Assembly: GCA_910575505.1 (NCBI GenBank)
Contig: CAJTFK010000001.1
Span: forward strand, 186,001-250,000
Length of the DNA stretch: 64,000 nt
Source: Oscillospiraceae bacterium
GTDB taxonomy: Bacteria; Bacillota; Clostridia; Oscillospirales; Oscillospiraceae
Direction: 5' to 3'
Made by a program: the position numbers and the translations under genes. Shown here piece by piece: positions 25,792-38,122 of the stretch. The notes beneath the pieces were generated by a model that did no database searches, had not been told where the DNA came from, and saw only the letters and a program-made list of their open reading frames with translations. Each line of letters opens with the position of its first letter. The stretch's first letter is position 1.

Positions 25792-28560
25792 ATGGAGCAC
25801 GGGAACGGTAAAAGAGAACAGCCCGCCGGACAGGCCCAGCCGGTCCGGCGGAAGCGGAAGAAGAAGTCGGCGCTCCGCCGCGTCCTCGGCGTCTTCAAGG
25901 GCATCTTTCTGACGCTGTGGACGGTGCTGCTGGTAGGCGTGGGCGCGTCTCTGGTGGGCCTGCACTTTTTCAAGCAGTATGTGGAAACCACCCTGGCGCC
26001 CTCTCTGGAGGTCCGGGCCGAGGACTACACCATGAACCTCAGCTCCTTCATCTACTATCAGGATAAGGAGACGGGGACCTGGAAGGAGCTCCAGAGCGTC
26101 CACGGCGAGGAAAACCGCATCCTGGTGGATTTCGACGAGATGTCCGACTATCTGTGGCAGGCCGCCGTGTCCATTGAGGACGAGCGCTTTTTCGAGCACC
26201 AGGGCGTGGACTGGAAAAGCACCGCCAGGGCTGTGTACCAGCTGGCCCAGGGCGACAGCAGCCGGGGCGGCTCCACCATCACCCAGCAGGTTCTGAAAAA
26301 CATGACAGAGGACGACAAGCCCTATGTCAACCGGAAGATCCGGGAGATTTTCCGGGCCCTGGAGTTTGAGAAAAACTACAGGAAAGAGCAGATTCTGGAG
26401 CTCTATCTGAACTTCATCTATCTGGGTCAGCACTGCTACGGCGTCCAGACGGCGGCCCAGTATTATTTCGGCAAGGACGCCAAGGACCTGAGCCTGGCGG
26501 AGAGCGCCTGCCTGATCGCCATCACCAACAACCCCTCGCTGTACGGTCCCATGTATGACATCACCTACACCAGGAAAGACGGGACCAAAATCACGCCCCG
26601 GGAGCTGAACAAGGAGCGTCAGGGCTGGGTCCTGGATAAAATGGCGGAAATCATCAATCCCGAAACCGGCCTGCCCTATATCACCGAGGCCCAGCGGGAC
26701 GCCGCCAAGGCGGAGGTTCTCCACTTCGCTGACGGCTCCACCTCCGCCGATGACATTGTTGAGGCTGCCACCGGCAAAATCGAGATCAACTCCTGGTTCG
26801 TGGACCAGGTGCTCCGTGACGTGTCGGCGGACCTGGCGGCGGAATACAAGATCGACACGAAGGACGCGCTGAAACGGCTGTACAACAGCGGCTTTAAAAT
26901 CTACACCACCCTGGACCCGGACATTCAGTCCATCGCCGAGAGCGTCTATGAGGACCGAAGCAACCTGGACGTCACTTCCCGCAGCGGCCAAAAAATTCAA
27001 TCCGGCATCACGATCATTGACCCATATACCGGCAATATCGTGGCCATGGTGGGTAAAATCGGCGAAAAAGAAGGCAACCTTATCTGGAACTACGCCACCG
27101 GCAAACGGCAGGTAGGCTCCTCTATCAAGCCCTTGACAGCCTATGCCCCCGCCCTGGACGCCGGGACGATCACCCCTGCCTCCACCTTTGACAATTACCC
27201 CGTCCGTCTTCTGAACGGCACCCCCTGGCCTAAAAACTCCCCCAGCACCTACACTGGGTGGACCTCTGTCCGCATTGGCATTCAGGACTCTATCAACACC
27301 ATCGCCCTCCAGGCTATGGAATCCGTGGGCGTGGAGGAATCCTACCGCTTCGCTACGGAAAACCTGAATCTGAGCCTGGTGCCCGACGACATGGCCCCAG
27401 GCGCGCTGGGTATGGGCGGCCTGACCCAGGGGCTGAACACGGTGGAAATGGCGGCAGCTTACGCCTGTTTTGCCAACAGTGGCGTTTATAACGAACCCCG
27501 CACCTATCTCCGGGTCACTCGAACTGATTCCAGCGGTCAGGAAGTCGTGGTGCTGGAAAATGAGGCGGAAAGCCACGTAGCCATGAAGGAAACCACCGCT
27601 TACCTCATGACGGACATGCTCAAACAGGCCATTCGGGCCGGCACCGGCGGCTCCGCCAATTTCAGCGGGATGACCATTGCCGGCAAAACGGGAACCACCA
27701 ATAAAAATTACGACCGTTACTTCGTAGGCTTCACTCCCTACTATGTGGCGGCGGTCTGGACGGGCTACGACCAGAATGAGGCTATCAGCTACAGGGGCAA
27801 CCCTGCCATCACCATGTGGAAAAAAGTGATGCAGCAGGTTCATGCGGAGCTGCCCAACAAGAATTTTGACCTGTCTTCCGCCGGTCTTGAGACCGTTGTG
27901 GTCTGTGCCGACAGCGGCAAGCGCTGCACCGACGCCTGTTCCGCCGATGTGCGGGGCACCACCCGGGCCTTCTCCTTCCTGGTCCCGGCGGGCCAGGGCC
28001 CCGGTCCCGACGATACGTGCCCTCTCCACACCATGGTGGACTACTGCACCGAGGGCCACTGTCTGGCCACAGAGAACTGTCCGGAAGAATTTGTCGTGCA
28101 GAAGGGCGTGCTGGACTATGTCCGAGAGGACTACGGCCCCGGGGTCAAGGCCTCCGACGACGCCTATCTCCTGGTGAACATGCAGAAAGCCCTGGAGCCT
28201 ACGGAGGAGAATCCCCTGGGCGGCTGTCCCGCCCACAACGGCCTGCCCCCTGCGGGGGAGGAAAACCCGGAGGACCCCCTGGACCCCGAGAATCCCAATC
28301 TGCCGTCGGACCCCAGCGATCCCAGCTTCCCCATGCTGCCGCCCTCCGGCGGGACCGTCACCCCCTCGCCGGGGGACAGCCACGACGGCTATGGCGGCGG
28401 GCCTTCCACCCCGCCTGTTACGCCTCCCGTCACGCCTCCCGTAACCCCAGCCCCGGAGCCGGAACCGGAGCCCACAGCGCCTCCCAGCGAGCCCACGGAG
28501 CCAACGGTCCCACCCCAGGAAGGCGAAAACTGGTTTGACGATCTCTGGAATAACACCTAG
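25792..28560 (+). CDS. Class A penicillin-binding protein (PBP1A type)
   Basis: A 922-residue bifunctional cell wall enzyme. A basic cytoplasmic N-terminus is followed by one membrane anchor (about residues 35-60). The glycosyltransferase 51 domain has SIEDERFFEHQGVDW (catalytic Glu about 129), GGSTITQQVLKN and KIREIFRALEFEKNYRKEQILELYLN. The transpeptidase domain has SSIKP (serine nucleophile about 443), DSIN and KTGTT (about 631). After it come a segment with about nine cysteines (27900-28240) and a Pro/Thr/Glu-rich tail with TPPV repeats. It polymerises and cross-links peptidoglycan outside the membrane. A single-gene unit with its own terminator. Confidence 0.93.
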   Translation: MEHGNGKREQPAGQAQPVRRKRKKKSALRRVLGVFKGIFLTLWTVLLVGVGASLVGLHFFKQYVETTLAPSLEVRAEDYTMNLSSFIYYQDKETGTWKELQSVHGEENRILVDFDEMSDYLWQAAVSIEDERFFEHQGVDWKSTARAVYQLAQGDSSRGGSTITQQVLKNMTEDDKPYVNRKIREIFRALEFEKNYRKEQILELYLNFIYLGQHCYGVQTAAQYYFGKDAKDLSLAESACLIAITNNPSLYGPMYDITYTRKDGTKITPRELNKERQGWVLDKMAEIINPETGLPYITEAQRDAAKAEVLHFADGSTSADDIVEAATGKIEINSWFVDQVLRDVSADLAAEYKIDTKDALKRLYNSGFKIYTTLDPDIQSIAESVYEDRSNLDVTSRSGQKIQSGITIIDPYTGNIVAMVGKIGEKEGNLIWNYATGKRQVGSSIKPLTAYAPALDAGTITPASTFDNYPVRLLNGTPWPKNSPSTYTGWTSVRIGIQDSINTIALQAMESVGVEESYRFATENLNLSLVPDDMAPGALGMGGLTQGLNTVEMAAAYACFANSGVYNEPRTYLRVTRTDSSGQEVVVLENEAESHVAMKETTAYLMTDMLKQAIRAGTGGSANFSGMTIAGKTGTTNKNYDRYFVGFTPYYVAAVWTGYDQNEAISYRGNPAITMWKKVMQQVHAELPNKNFDLSSAGLETVVVCADSGKRCTDACSADVRGTTRAFSFLVPAGQGPGPDDTCPLHTMVDYCTEGHCLATENCPEEFVVQKGVLDYVREDYGPGVKASDDAYLLVNMQKALEPTEENPLGGCPAHNGLPPAGEENPEDPLDPENPNLPSDPSDPSFPMLPPSGGTVTPSPGDSHDGYGGGPSTPPVTPPVTPPVTPAPEPEPEPTAPPSEPTEPTVPPQEGENWFDDLWNNT

Positions 28561-28566
28561 CACAGA

Positions 28567-28593
28567 GCCGCCGCCCGTTTTACGGGCGGCGGC
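28567..28593 (+). terminator. Terminator of the penicillin-binding protein gene
   Basis: GCCGCCGCCCG, loop TTTTA, CGGGCGGCGGC, then TTCTCGTTTTC; begins 7 nt after the stop codon. Confidence 0.8.
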
Positions 28594-28660
28594 TTCTCGT
28601 TTTCTCAGGCCAGCCTTTCCGGCAGGCTGCGGCCGGTTCTCAGCATCCCTGCGCTTTATA

Positions 28661-28735
28661 GTCAGCACACAGGGAAATCCGGGCAGCGTCTCCGCCGCTG
28701 TTTGGAAACCGGTACCAGTTTTCGGCTGTGCTGAC
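28661..28735. repeat. Dispersed intergenic repeat R2, copy A
   Basis: A 75-bp element bounded by inverted ends GTCAGCACA (28661-28669) and TGTGCTGAC (28727-28735), with an inner GCAGCG-N-CCGCTG type hairpin. A similar element in the same orientation lies at 30695-30773. The two copies flank the spoIIGA-sigE pair. The gap 28594-28921 holds no gene. Confidence 0.75.
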
Positions 28736-28813
28736 GACAAACCGGCGGACCGGACAGACCCGGACGCCGCGTCCGTGCAGGTGCTGTCTTTTACACGTCT
28801 TTCCGCTTCCCAA

Positions 28814-28895
28814 GTCAAAACCCTTCGGTTTTTTGACGCCTCAAGCCGCTGTCCCCCGATTCCGACTGCTTTTCCGCTCCCCCCTGTCCTATAAT
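28814..28895 (+). promoter_or_regulatory. Promoter region of spoIIGA-sigE with possible Spo0A boxes
   Basis: TATAAT lies at 28890-28895, 27 nt before the spoIIGA start, with no good -35 at 17 bp. Upstream are two inverted words, GTCAAAACC (28814-28822) and GGTTTTTTGAC (28827-28837), about 55-75 bp before the -10. In B. subtilis this promoter has a wrong-spaced -35 and is activated by Spo0A binding to TGTCGAA-type boxes; the words here match 5 of 7. The inverted repeat could instead be a simple hairpin. Confidence 0.35.
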
Positions 28896-28921
28896 GATCT
28901 CCGAACGAGAGGTGGCGGGTC

Positions 28922-29923
28922 ATGACAGTTATTTATATCGACAGCGTATTCCTCCTTAACGGAACCATGGACTATCTGCTGCTTCTGGCGGCGGCCCGGC
29001 TGGCGGGACTCCCCCTGCGGCGGCGGCGCTATCTGCTGGGGGGCCTGGCCGGAGGCGCTTACGCGGCGGCGGTGTTCCTGCCGGGGCTGGCCTGGCTCAG
29101 CGCCACGCCGGTAAAGCTGGCGGCTGGGGTGCTGCTGTGCCTGATTGCCTACGGCGGCGAACGCCGCCTGCTCCGGCTGACGCTGCTGTTCTTCGCTGTT
29201 TCCTGCGCCATGGCCGGCTGTGTGCTGGGGCTGGGCCTGCTGTCGGGAAGAGGCGTGCCAGTGGTCAGCGGCGTGTTTTACACCAACGTGGACGCCAGAG
29301 TTCTGCTGATTGCCGCCGCGTCGGCCTACGCTGTACTGACGGTGGTATTCCGGGCAGCAGCCAGCCATGCCGCGGCAGGCATGCTGCTGCCGGTCCGGCT
29401 CCGCCTCCGAAACCGGACGGCGGAGTTCACCGCCTTGTGGGACAGCGGCAACAGCCTTCGGGAGCCCTCCAGCGGCCGGCCGGTGCTGGTAGTCTCCCCC
29501 GGCGTTCTGGACGGAGTCCTGGGCACGCCGCTGACCGCGGAGCGCCTGCGCTGTCCCGAAACACTGCTGGAGCCCCTGCGCCGTGAAGCGCCAGAACTGC
29601 GGCCCCGACTGCTTCCCTATCACGCAGTGGGAACAGCAGGCGGACTGCTTTTGAGCATCCGAACAGAGTGGACAGAAATCAATGGGATACGGTATCCCGG
29701 GCTGACGGCGGCCCTGTCTCCCACGGAGCTGGGAGCGGGAGCCCTCTGGGGCGGTCCGGTAAAAAAGGAGGGCGCACATGAACATGTTACAGACAGCACG
29801 GCGGCTGCTGGTCAGACTGGGGCTGCTGCCGCAGGAGGGCATCCACTACATCGGAGGCAGCGACACCCTGCCGCCGCCCTTGAGCCGGGAGCGGGAAGCG
29901 GAGCTTCTGGCCGACCTGAATGA
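28922..29923 (+). CDS. spoIIGA: Sporulation sigma-E processing peptidase SpoIIGA
   Basis: A polytopic membrane protease that cleaves pro-sigma-E in the mother cell. The N-terminal half has about five membrane segments (starting [27 protein letters not shown], a SpoIIGA hallmark). The C-terminal half holds the aspartic protease motif [22 protein letters not shown] (catalytic Asp174). The frame does not stop before sigE but runs 146 nt into it, giving a low-complexity Ala/Gly/His/Arg tail of about 50 residues unlike the family. A stop (TAA at 29760) lies in the next frame, so a frameshift or an unusual overlap must be considered. The genuine end is probably near 29760. Confidence 0.85.
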   Translation: MTVIYIDSVFLLNGTMDYLLLLAAARLAGLPLRRRRYLLGGLAGGAYAAAVFLPGLAWLSATPVKLAAGVLLCLIAYGGERRLLRLTLLFFAVSCAMAGCVLGLGLLSGRGVPVVSGVFYTNVDARVLLIAAASAYAVLTVVFRAAASHAAAGMLLPVRLRLRNRTAEFTALWDSGNSLREPSSGRPVLVVSPGVLDGVLGTPLTAERLRCPETLLEPLRREAPELRPRLLPYHAVGTAGGLLLSIRTEWTEINGIRYPGLTAALSPTELGAGALWGGPVKKEGAHEHVTDSTAAAGQTGAAAAGGHPLHRRQRHPAAALEPGAGSGASGRPE

Positions 29924-30476
29924 GGACGCCCGGCAGGAGCTGATTGAACATAATTTGAGACTGGTGGTATACATCGCCCGGCGCTTTGAGAATACGGGCA
30001 TCAATATTGAGGACCTGATTTCCATTGGAACCATCGGCCTCATCAAGGCAGTGGGAACCTACCGGACAGACAAGAACATCAAACTGGCCACCTATGCCTC
30101 CCGGTGCATCGAGAACGAAATCCTGATGTATCTGCGCAAAAACGCCAACCGCAAGGGAGAGGTCTCTTTTGACGAGCCCCTGAATACCGACTGGGACGGC
30201 AATGAACTGCTGCTCTCCGACGTATTGGGCACCGACGAGGACGTGGTGATGCGGCCTCTTGAGGAGGATGTGGACCGCTCTCTGCTGGCGGCGGCCATTA
30301 ATGTCCTCTCCCCCCGTGAAAAGCAGATCATCACCCTCCGCTTTGGTCTGGGGGGGCGGCAGGAACAGACTCAAAAGGAGGTGGCGGACCAGCTGGGCAT
30401 CTCCCAGAGCTATATTTCCCGCCTGGAAAAACGGATTATCAACCGCCTGAAAAAGGAAATCCTGCGGCTGAGCTAA
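29778..30476 (+). CDS. sigE: RNA polymerase sporulation sigma factor sigma-E
   Basis: A 232-residue sigma-70 family factor of the mother cell. The pro-sequence covers about residues 1-23; the cleavage region [17 protein letters not shown] matches that of known sigma-E. Region 2 ([34 protein letters not shown] and [20 protein letters not shown]) is almost identical to the family, and region 4 ends [26 protein letters not shown]. The ATG at 29778 has GGAGG 6 nt before it. It follows its processing protease gene, as in other spore formers. No sigG lies downstream within the window. Confidence 0.97.
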   Translation: MNMLQTARRLLVRLGLLPQEGIHYIGGSDTLPPPLSREREAELLADLNEDARQELIEHNLRLVVYIARRFENTGINIEDLISIGTIGLIKAVGTYRTDKNIKLATYASRCIENEILMYLRKNANRKGEVSFDEPLNTDWDGNELLLSDVLGTDEDVVMRPLEEDVDRSLLAAAINVLSPREKQIITLRFGLGGRQEQTQKEVADQLGISQSYISRLEKRIINRLKKEILRLS

Positions 30477-30573
30477 GTCAGGCTGGATTCCCTGGGCTTC
30501 AATGACGGAATAACATTGCTGCCGGCAGCCGTGAAAAACGGTCCTCCCTCAGTTCTTTAACACGGCTGACAGA

Positions 30574-30618
30574 CGGGCACGTCCGCTTACACATTTTATA
30601 GTCACCGCAGTTGAAAAG
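30574..30618. repeat. Dispersed repeat R3, copy A
   Basis: GTCCGCTTACACATTTTATAG and the adjoining CCGCAGTTGAAAAG recur in reverse complement at 55908-55950 with few differences. The word CATTTTATA also appears at 36282 and, in variant form, at 54471. Confidence 0.7.
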
Positions 30619-30694
30619 AGGCATCTGCTTTTTTCAACAAGTACGGCGATCATTCGCCGCACAGGCCGCAAAACGGCCTGCGGTGGTCTTCATA

Positions 30695-30773
30695 GTCAGC
30701 ACACAGGAATATCCGGGCAGCGGCTCCGCCGCTGTTTAAAAACCGGTATCTACCGATTTTCAACTGTGCCAGC
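30695..30773. repeat. Dispersed repeat R2, copy B
   Basis: Shares GTCAGCACACAGG, ATCCGGGCAGCG and CTCCGCCGCTGTTT and the following AACCGGTA with copy A (28661-28735). The right end is degraded (TGTGCCAGC instead of TGTGCTGAC). Confidence 0.75.
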
Positions 30774-30865
30774 TATTACTACCGAGACGAAAGATCGGAG
30801 TAATATGTGCCATGTTATGCAGTTGACGCCGTTTATGGCAGCGGGCAAAACAGATGAAATCATAT

Positions 30866-30975
30866 ATCAGAATAAGGAGGCCGGCTCTGTCCCGCCCTGT
30901 TTTCTGGAAGTGCTCAGCTTTCAGGAGACGGGACGGAGCCCGGCCCCTGCTGCATAAAAATGCCGAACGGAAGCC
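30866..30975. repeat. Dispersed repeat R6, copy A
   Basis: An imperfect inverted element with GGCTCTGTCCCG on the left and CGGGACGGAGCCCGGCCCC on the right. A related element in the same orientation lies at 54498-54600 (GGGCTCTGTCCCCTCCCG and ACAGAGCCCGGCCCCC). Confidence 0.6.
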
Positions 30976-31081
30976 TCCCCTGACAGACCATTTGAGTGAA
31001 GGCGGTTTTCCTCGCCCTGACCGCCTCAGGCATTCAGCTCTGTGGGCCGGTCTCCGCAAGCGCCAGATCGAACCGCGGCGC

Positions 31082-31117
31082 AAAAAGGTCCGCGGCCAAT
31101 TTGGCCGCGGACCTTTT
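31082..31117 (-). terminator. Terminator of tuf and the str operon
   Basis: AAAAGGTCCGCGGCCAA pairs with its complement up to the TTTT at 31114-31117 in a nearly perfect stem of about 16 bp. It lies 14 nt beyond the tuf stop. Confidence 0.9.
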
Positions 31118-31130
31118 AAAGCGGTGGAAA

Positions 31131-32333
<1,203 letters not shown>

Positions 32334-32398
32334 TTGAAAATCCTCCTACTTCATTTCAAAATCCAATTGCGGCAGGTCGAATCAATTCGGTACTGCCT

Positions 32399-32427
32399 AT
32401 TTTACAGCATTCCGCCTGGAAAATCAA
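32399..32427 (-). promoter_or_regulatory. Separate promoter of tuf
   Basis: TTGATT (complement of 32422-32427), 17 bp, TAAAAT (complement of 32399-32404), about 65 nt upstream of tuf and inside the fusA-tuf gap. Confidence 0.75.
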
Positions 32428-32525
32428 TCCCTTTTTCCCGTTTTCAGTCAAAAGGTCAAAAACGATTCTCCAATCAGTTTTCCCGGTTTATTTCCGGTCT
32501 TTCCCGGCGGAGGCATGGCGGAAAC

Positions 32526-34631
<2,106 letters not shown>

Positions 34632-34648
34632 ACCTGTTTTCTCCTAAC

Positions 34649-35119
34649 TTACCAGCGGAAGTGTGCGAAGGCCTTGTTTGCCTCGGCCTGCTTGTGCACA
34701 TCTTCGCGCTTTTTCACAGCCGCGCCGGTGCTGTTGGCGGCGTCCATAATCTCGCCGGCCAGCCGCTCGGCCATGGTGCGCTCGCCCCGGGCGCGGGAAT
34801 AGGCGGTCAGCCACCGCAGACCCAGCGTGGTGCGCCGGGCGGGCCGGACCTCCATGGGGACCTGATAGTTGGCGCCGCCCACCCGGCGGGCCTTGACCTC
34901 CAGCGTGGGCATGATGTTGTCCATCGCCTGGGTGAACACTTCAACGGGGTCCTTTCCGGTCTTTTCCTTGATCTGGTCAAAGGCGCCGTAGACCACCTTC
35001 TGCGCCACGCCCTTCTTGCCGTCCAGCATCACATTGTTGATGAGACGGGTCACCAGCACGGAGCCGTACATAGGGTCGGGCAGAATTTCTCTCTTGGGAA
35101 CATTACCTCTTCTGGGCAC
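34649..35119 (-). CDS. rpsG: 30S ribosomal protein S7
   Basis: A 156-residue protein that nucleates the 30S head. It begins [36 protein letters not shown] and ends [11 protein letters not shown], both typical. The GTG start at 35119 lies 8 nt after GGAGG; an ATG six codons upstream in frame is placed within the binding site region. Third gene of the str operon. Confidence 0.97.
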   Translation of the reverse strand: MPRRGNVPKREILPDPMYGSVLVTRLINNVMLDGKKGVAQKVVYGAFDQIKEKTGKDPVEVFTQAMDNIMPTLEVKARRVGGANYQVPMEVRPARRTTLGLRWLTAYSRARGERTMAERLAGEIMDAANSTGAAVKKREDVHKQAEANKAFAHFRW

Positions 35120-35274
35120 TATGCTTCCCTCCTTCATAATAATTCTATGATCTCATAGGTACTCAAAAGGCTTTCGATCAACGAAAAAGCCTTCCGTGAA
35201 TGCCTCTGCCGAAGGGCCATGCCCCGCATTTATATAAATGCCTGTTCGGCAAAGTGATTCGTTAAGGGTGGTCC

Positions 35275-35691
35275 TTACTTGGACTTGGGCCGCTTTGCGC
35301 CGTATTTGGAACGGCTCTGCATCCGACCGGAGACGCCCTGAGTATCCAGAGAGCCGCGGATGATGTGATAGCGGACGCCGGGGAGGTCCTTGACACGGCC
35401 GCCGCGGATCATGACAACGGAGTGCTCCTGAAGGGAATGGCCCACGCCGGGAATATAGGCGGTGACCTCATAGCCGTTGGTCAGACGCACACGGGCGATC
35501 TTGCGGAGGGCGGAGTTGGGCTTCTTGGGGGTGGCGGTTCTCACGGCGGTGCAGACGCCTCTCTTCTGGGGAGAAGGCTGATTGGTCGTCCGGGTCTTCA
35601 GTGTGTTCAGACCGAACTGCAGAGCGGGAGAGGTGGACTTGTAGGTAGCCTGTTCTCTGCCTTTGCGGACCAGCTGGTTAAAAGTAGGCAT
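35275..35691 (-). CDS. rpsL: 30S ribosomal protein S12
   Basis: A 138-residue decoding-centre protein. [13 protein letters not shown] at the start, [20 protein letters not shown] and [33 protein letters not shown] are conserved. The lysine in KKPNSALRK, a site of streptomycin resistance mutations in other species, is the wild type. The gap to rpsG (155 bp) holds a perfect 16-bp palindrome, GCATTTATATAAATGC (35227-35242), which could affect expression. Confidence 0.97.
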   Translation of the reverse strand: MPTFNQLVRKGREQATYKSTSPALQFGLNTLKTRTTNQPSPQKRGVCTAVRTATPKKPNSALRKIARVRLTNGYEVTAYIPGVGHSLQEHSVVMIRGGRVKDLPGVRYHIIRGSLDTQGVSGRMQSRSKYGAKRPKSK

Positions 35692-35778
35692 TGAATTTCT
35701 CCTTTCTTTCATATTTTTTGCAGGTATATTTATTTTTTACGGAAAGCCAGTTGGCTATTCCGAAAAAACCAAAAAATA

Positions 35779-36021
35779 TCAGCGCAGCAAAACAGCCACA
35801 GAGGCTCCCACCGCTACGCGGCAGGCCGTGCCGATCTGGGCCATGGTACAGCCAGTTTCCACTGGGATTTCAGCTCTTGCGCACTCGGCGGCCAAGGGTT
35901 CGGTGATTGCCCGGTCAGCATCGCAGGCGAGGTAGACGCGCTTGGCGCGGCCCTCACGGATGGCCTTACGGGACTGTTTCACACCGGCTACCCGTTTTCC
36001 AGAGGCAAGCTCCGACAGCAT
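35779..36021 (-). CDS. L7Ae-family ribosomal protein (YbxF/RplGB-like)
   Basis: An 80-residue L7Ae/L30e/S12e/Gadd45 fold protein: VAGVKQSRKAIREGRAKRVYLACDADRAITEPLAAECARAEIPVETG and IGTACRVAVGASVAVLL. Such proteins bind kink-turn RNA, and this one is the usual first gene of the str operon in Firmicutes. The ATG at 36021 lies 8 nt after AAGGAGG. Confidence 0.9.
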   Translation of the reverse strand: MLSELASGKRVAGVKQSRKAIREGRAKRVYLACDADRAITEPLAAECARAEIPVETGCTMAQIGTACRVAVGASVAVLLR

Positions 36022-36128
36022 AGGGAATGCCTCCTTCCACAATTGGCACAACACAGTTTTCCATCCATAGGGCGCATAAAAATCTGCACACACAGCAAAA
36101 TTCGCGGTATCCACCCACGCAGTTCGGT

Positions 36129-36157
36129 ATTATAGCACTTGTTTTCTCGTCCGTCAA
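36129..36157 (-). promoter_or_regulatory. Promoter of the str operon
   Basis: TTGACG (complement of 36152-36157), 17 bp, TATAAT (complement of 36129-36134), about 100 nt upstream of the L7Ae-like gene. Confidence 0.88.
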
Positions 36158-36289
36158 GCATTTTTAACAAATTGATGGTAATTTTCCCACTTTTAGAAAA
36201 ATTTTGCCAGAGATGCGTATTCCAGTGAGAATCCATGATACAAACTGCCTATTTTGCGGGCAATGCAGTCATCCGGATACATTTTATAA

Positions 36290-37132
36290 TTAGAACACGG
36301 GCGGCCACAGGAAACCGATCAAGGCTAGGATGGCAAAATGAGCGGGATAAAAGGAATACATGAAATATTGGAAGCCCTTGCCTGCCCGGCCCTTCTCACC
36401 GTTGTAGGATAACGTGACCAGCATTCCAAAATAGTTGCCTGCGGTGTTTAAAAGGCAGTTTATGAGAGCACCGCTAAACATTTCTGTACCCACGCTTTCC
36501 AAAACCCACAAAATCAGGCCATAACGGGATACCATCACGGCAGGAATGAACAAGAGTGTTTTCTGCCAGCGGGGACAGTTCCGGCTTACGTAGTAAACAA
36601 ATATTAGGATAATATAGCCCTTTCCTCCCTCAAAGTTCAGCTGATATCCCAGCCAACTTGCAGCTGCAACCACTATTGGACTTAGAAGAACAAGTTTTGG
36701 GTTCCGGCGTTTCAGCTTTTCGTGAACGACTAGAACGATTAGGCCAAGAGCCAAAGTAAAGAGAATATTCAGGCCGGTTTCCCGCCAATCGCCTTCAAGG
36801 CCATAGATATGCTGTTCTGCTAAATCGAATAATGTATATGGTATCTGCGCAATAAGTGCTGTTACGAAAATCCGCCGCAGATAGCGCCAGACGTTGGAGG
36901 TGTGGAGAAAGCCCAGAGTGATGCAGTAGAGGAAAATTGGCGCGGCCAAGCGTCCGATTAACATTAAATAACTGGGTAGGTCATTCAAAAGCCAATCCGC
37001 CGGACCATTCCAGCCGCAGCTCCAAAAGAAGTCTGCAAGCGGTCCAAAGATATAGTACAGCGGAAAGATTCGGACAACATGGTCGAAAACCATGCAGCAC
37101 ACGGCAAAAATTTTCAGATGTTTGTAGTTCAT
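36290..37132 (-). CDS. TraX family membrane protein
   Basis: A 280-residue protein with about eight hydrophobic segments. The N-terminus MNYKHLKIFAVCCMVFDHVVRIF and later LMLIGRLAAPIFLYCITLGFLHTSNVWRYLRRIFVTALIAQIPY are typical of the TraX family, membrane acyltransferases named after the F-pilin acetylase. The C-terminus YFMYSFYPAHFAILALIGFL is also typical. Chromosomal members in Firmicutes have no known substrate. It stands alone, and its sequence is less G/C-rich than the neighbours. Confidence 0.85.
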   Translation of the reverse strand: MNYKHLKIFAVCCMVFDHVVRIFPLYYIFGPLADFFWSCGWNGPADWLLNDLPSYLMLIGRLAAPIFLYCITLGFLHTSNVWRYLRRIFVTALIAQIPYTLFDLAEQHIYGLEGDWRETGLNILFTLALGLIVLVVHEKLKRRNPKLVLLSPIVVAAASWLGYQLNFEGGKGYIILIFVYYVSRNCPRWQKTLLFIPAVMVSRYGLILWVLESVGTEMFSGALINCLLNTAGNYFGMLVTLSYNGEKGRAGKGFQYFMYSFYPAHFAILALIGFLWPPVF

Positions 37133-37353
37133 CGCGTAATCTCCTCCTTATGTGCGGCGCACCGCCGCTTTTGAGGAGAGTATACAGGGTATTTCTTACA
37201 AACAACTCGACAAAATTCTTAAGGTTTTCTGAAGCTTTCTCCTCTCCCGGAGGCCTCCCGAAACCGTCGGCGCCCACGAATCCCTCTACCGAACATGCCG
37301 GCCTCCCGGAAAACAGGCCGGCGGCCTGGAAGCGTCCTATCCGGAGATGTCAT

Positions 37354-37446
37354 GCAGAGGCCGGGCTCTGTCCCGGCTCATCCATCGGGCTCCGGCACAA
37401 TTAGGAAAACAGGCGGGCACAAAGGCCCGTCCCTGCAGGCGTTATT
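37354..37446. repeat. Dispersed repeat R4, copy A
   Basis: About 90 bp that recur in the same orientation at 55732-55822. Shared words: GCAGAGGCCGG, CTCTGTCCCGGC, CCGGCACAATT, GGAAAAC and GGCGTTATT/GCCTTATT ends. It lies in the 490-bp gene-free stretch between the TraX-like gene and greA. Confidence 0.75.
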
Positions 37447-37517
37447 GCAGGGTCAGGCGTAACCCCTCCCCCCCTGATAAAATGCATGAACGGTCAGGCC
37501 CCGGCGGTCTCCCGCCC

Positions 37518-37546
37518 TTGACATTTCCGGATGCCTTCTATATAAT
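37518..37546 (+). promoter_or_regulatory. Consensus promoter of greA-lysS
   Basis: TTGACA (37518-37523), 17 bp, TATAAT (37541-37546): a perfect sigma-A consensus, 75 nt before greA. Confidence 0.92.
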
Positions 37547-37620
37547 ATCACTTTGTAAATTTGTACCCCGGGGGCCCGCCGGGCTCAAAACCGGATATCG
37601 GAAGAAAGGATCTGTCTGAC

Positions 37621-38094
37621 ATGGCAAAAGAAGGATACAAGATGAGTCAGGCTCGTTACGACGAGCTGCAGGAAGAACTGAACTACCTCAAAACCACCCG
37701 TTCCGACGAGGTTGCGGAGCAGATCAAGGTAGCCCGCGGCTTTGGAGACCTCAGTGAAAACAGCGAATACGACGAGGCCAAAAACGAACAGGGCAAGCTC
37801 TATTCCCACATCGCCGAGGTGGAGGAGATTTTGCAGCACGCCGTTATTGTGGACGAAAGCAGCAGCACCGACGTGGTGGCCATCGGCTGCAAGGTGACGG
37901 TAGCCGGCGCGGACGGCAGGGCCCTGCCCGCTTACACGATCGTGGGTTCCCAGGAATCCGACCCCATGCACAGCATCATCTCTGAGGAATCCCCCTTCGG
38001 CAAGGCCCTGATCGGCGCGAAGGAGGGCGACACTGTCACCGTGGACGCGCCCCGCGGCCCAATCCCCTACACTGTGCTGAAAATCGAGCGGTAA
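37621..38094 (+). CDS. greA: Transcription elongation factor GreA
   Basis: A 157-residue factor that enters the RNA polymerase channel and stimulates cleavage of backtracked RNA. The N-terminal coiled coil carries the catalytic acidic tip (FGDLSENSEYDEAKNEQGKL), followed by the FKBP-like domain (YTIVGSQESDPMHSIISEESPFGKALIGAKEGDTVTVDAPRG). The ATG at 37621 follows AGAAAGGA. lysS starts 28 nt downstream, a common pairing. Confidence 0.96.
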   Translation: MAKEGYKMSQARYDELQEELNYLKTTRSDEVAEQIKVARGFGDLSENSEYDEAKNEQGKLYSHIAEVEEILQHAVIVDESSSTDVVAIGCKVTVAGADGRALPAYTIVGSQESDPMHSIISEESPFGKALIGAKEGDTVTVDAPRGPIPYTVLKIER

Positions 38095-38122
38095 GACGCT
38101 CTTAAAATAAAGGAGAGAGAGC

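Larger units (their letters stand above)
30477..31081. other. Repeat-rich gap between sigE and tuf
   Basis: About 600 bp without a credible gene. It holds copies of three dispersed repeat types (30574-30618, 30695-30773 and 30866-30975, listed separately) and a hairpin GGCCGCAAAACGGCC (30664-30678). Confidence 0.6.

Noticed and set aside
25366-28923. Open frame of 1185 codons on the minus strand opposite the penicillin-binding protein
   Set aside because: It is antisense to a gene with clear domains, has no family-like motif and owes its length to GC-rich third positions.
30477-31081. Short frames in the gap between sigE and tuf
   Set aside because: They lie over dispersed repeats and lack ribosome binding sites.
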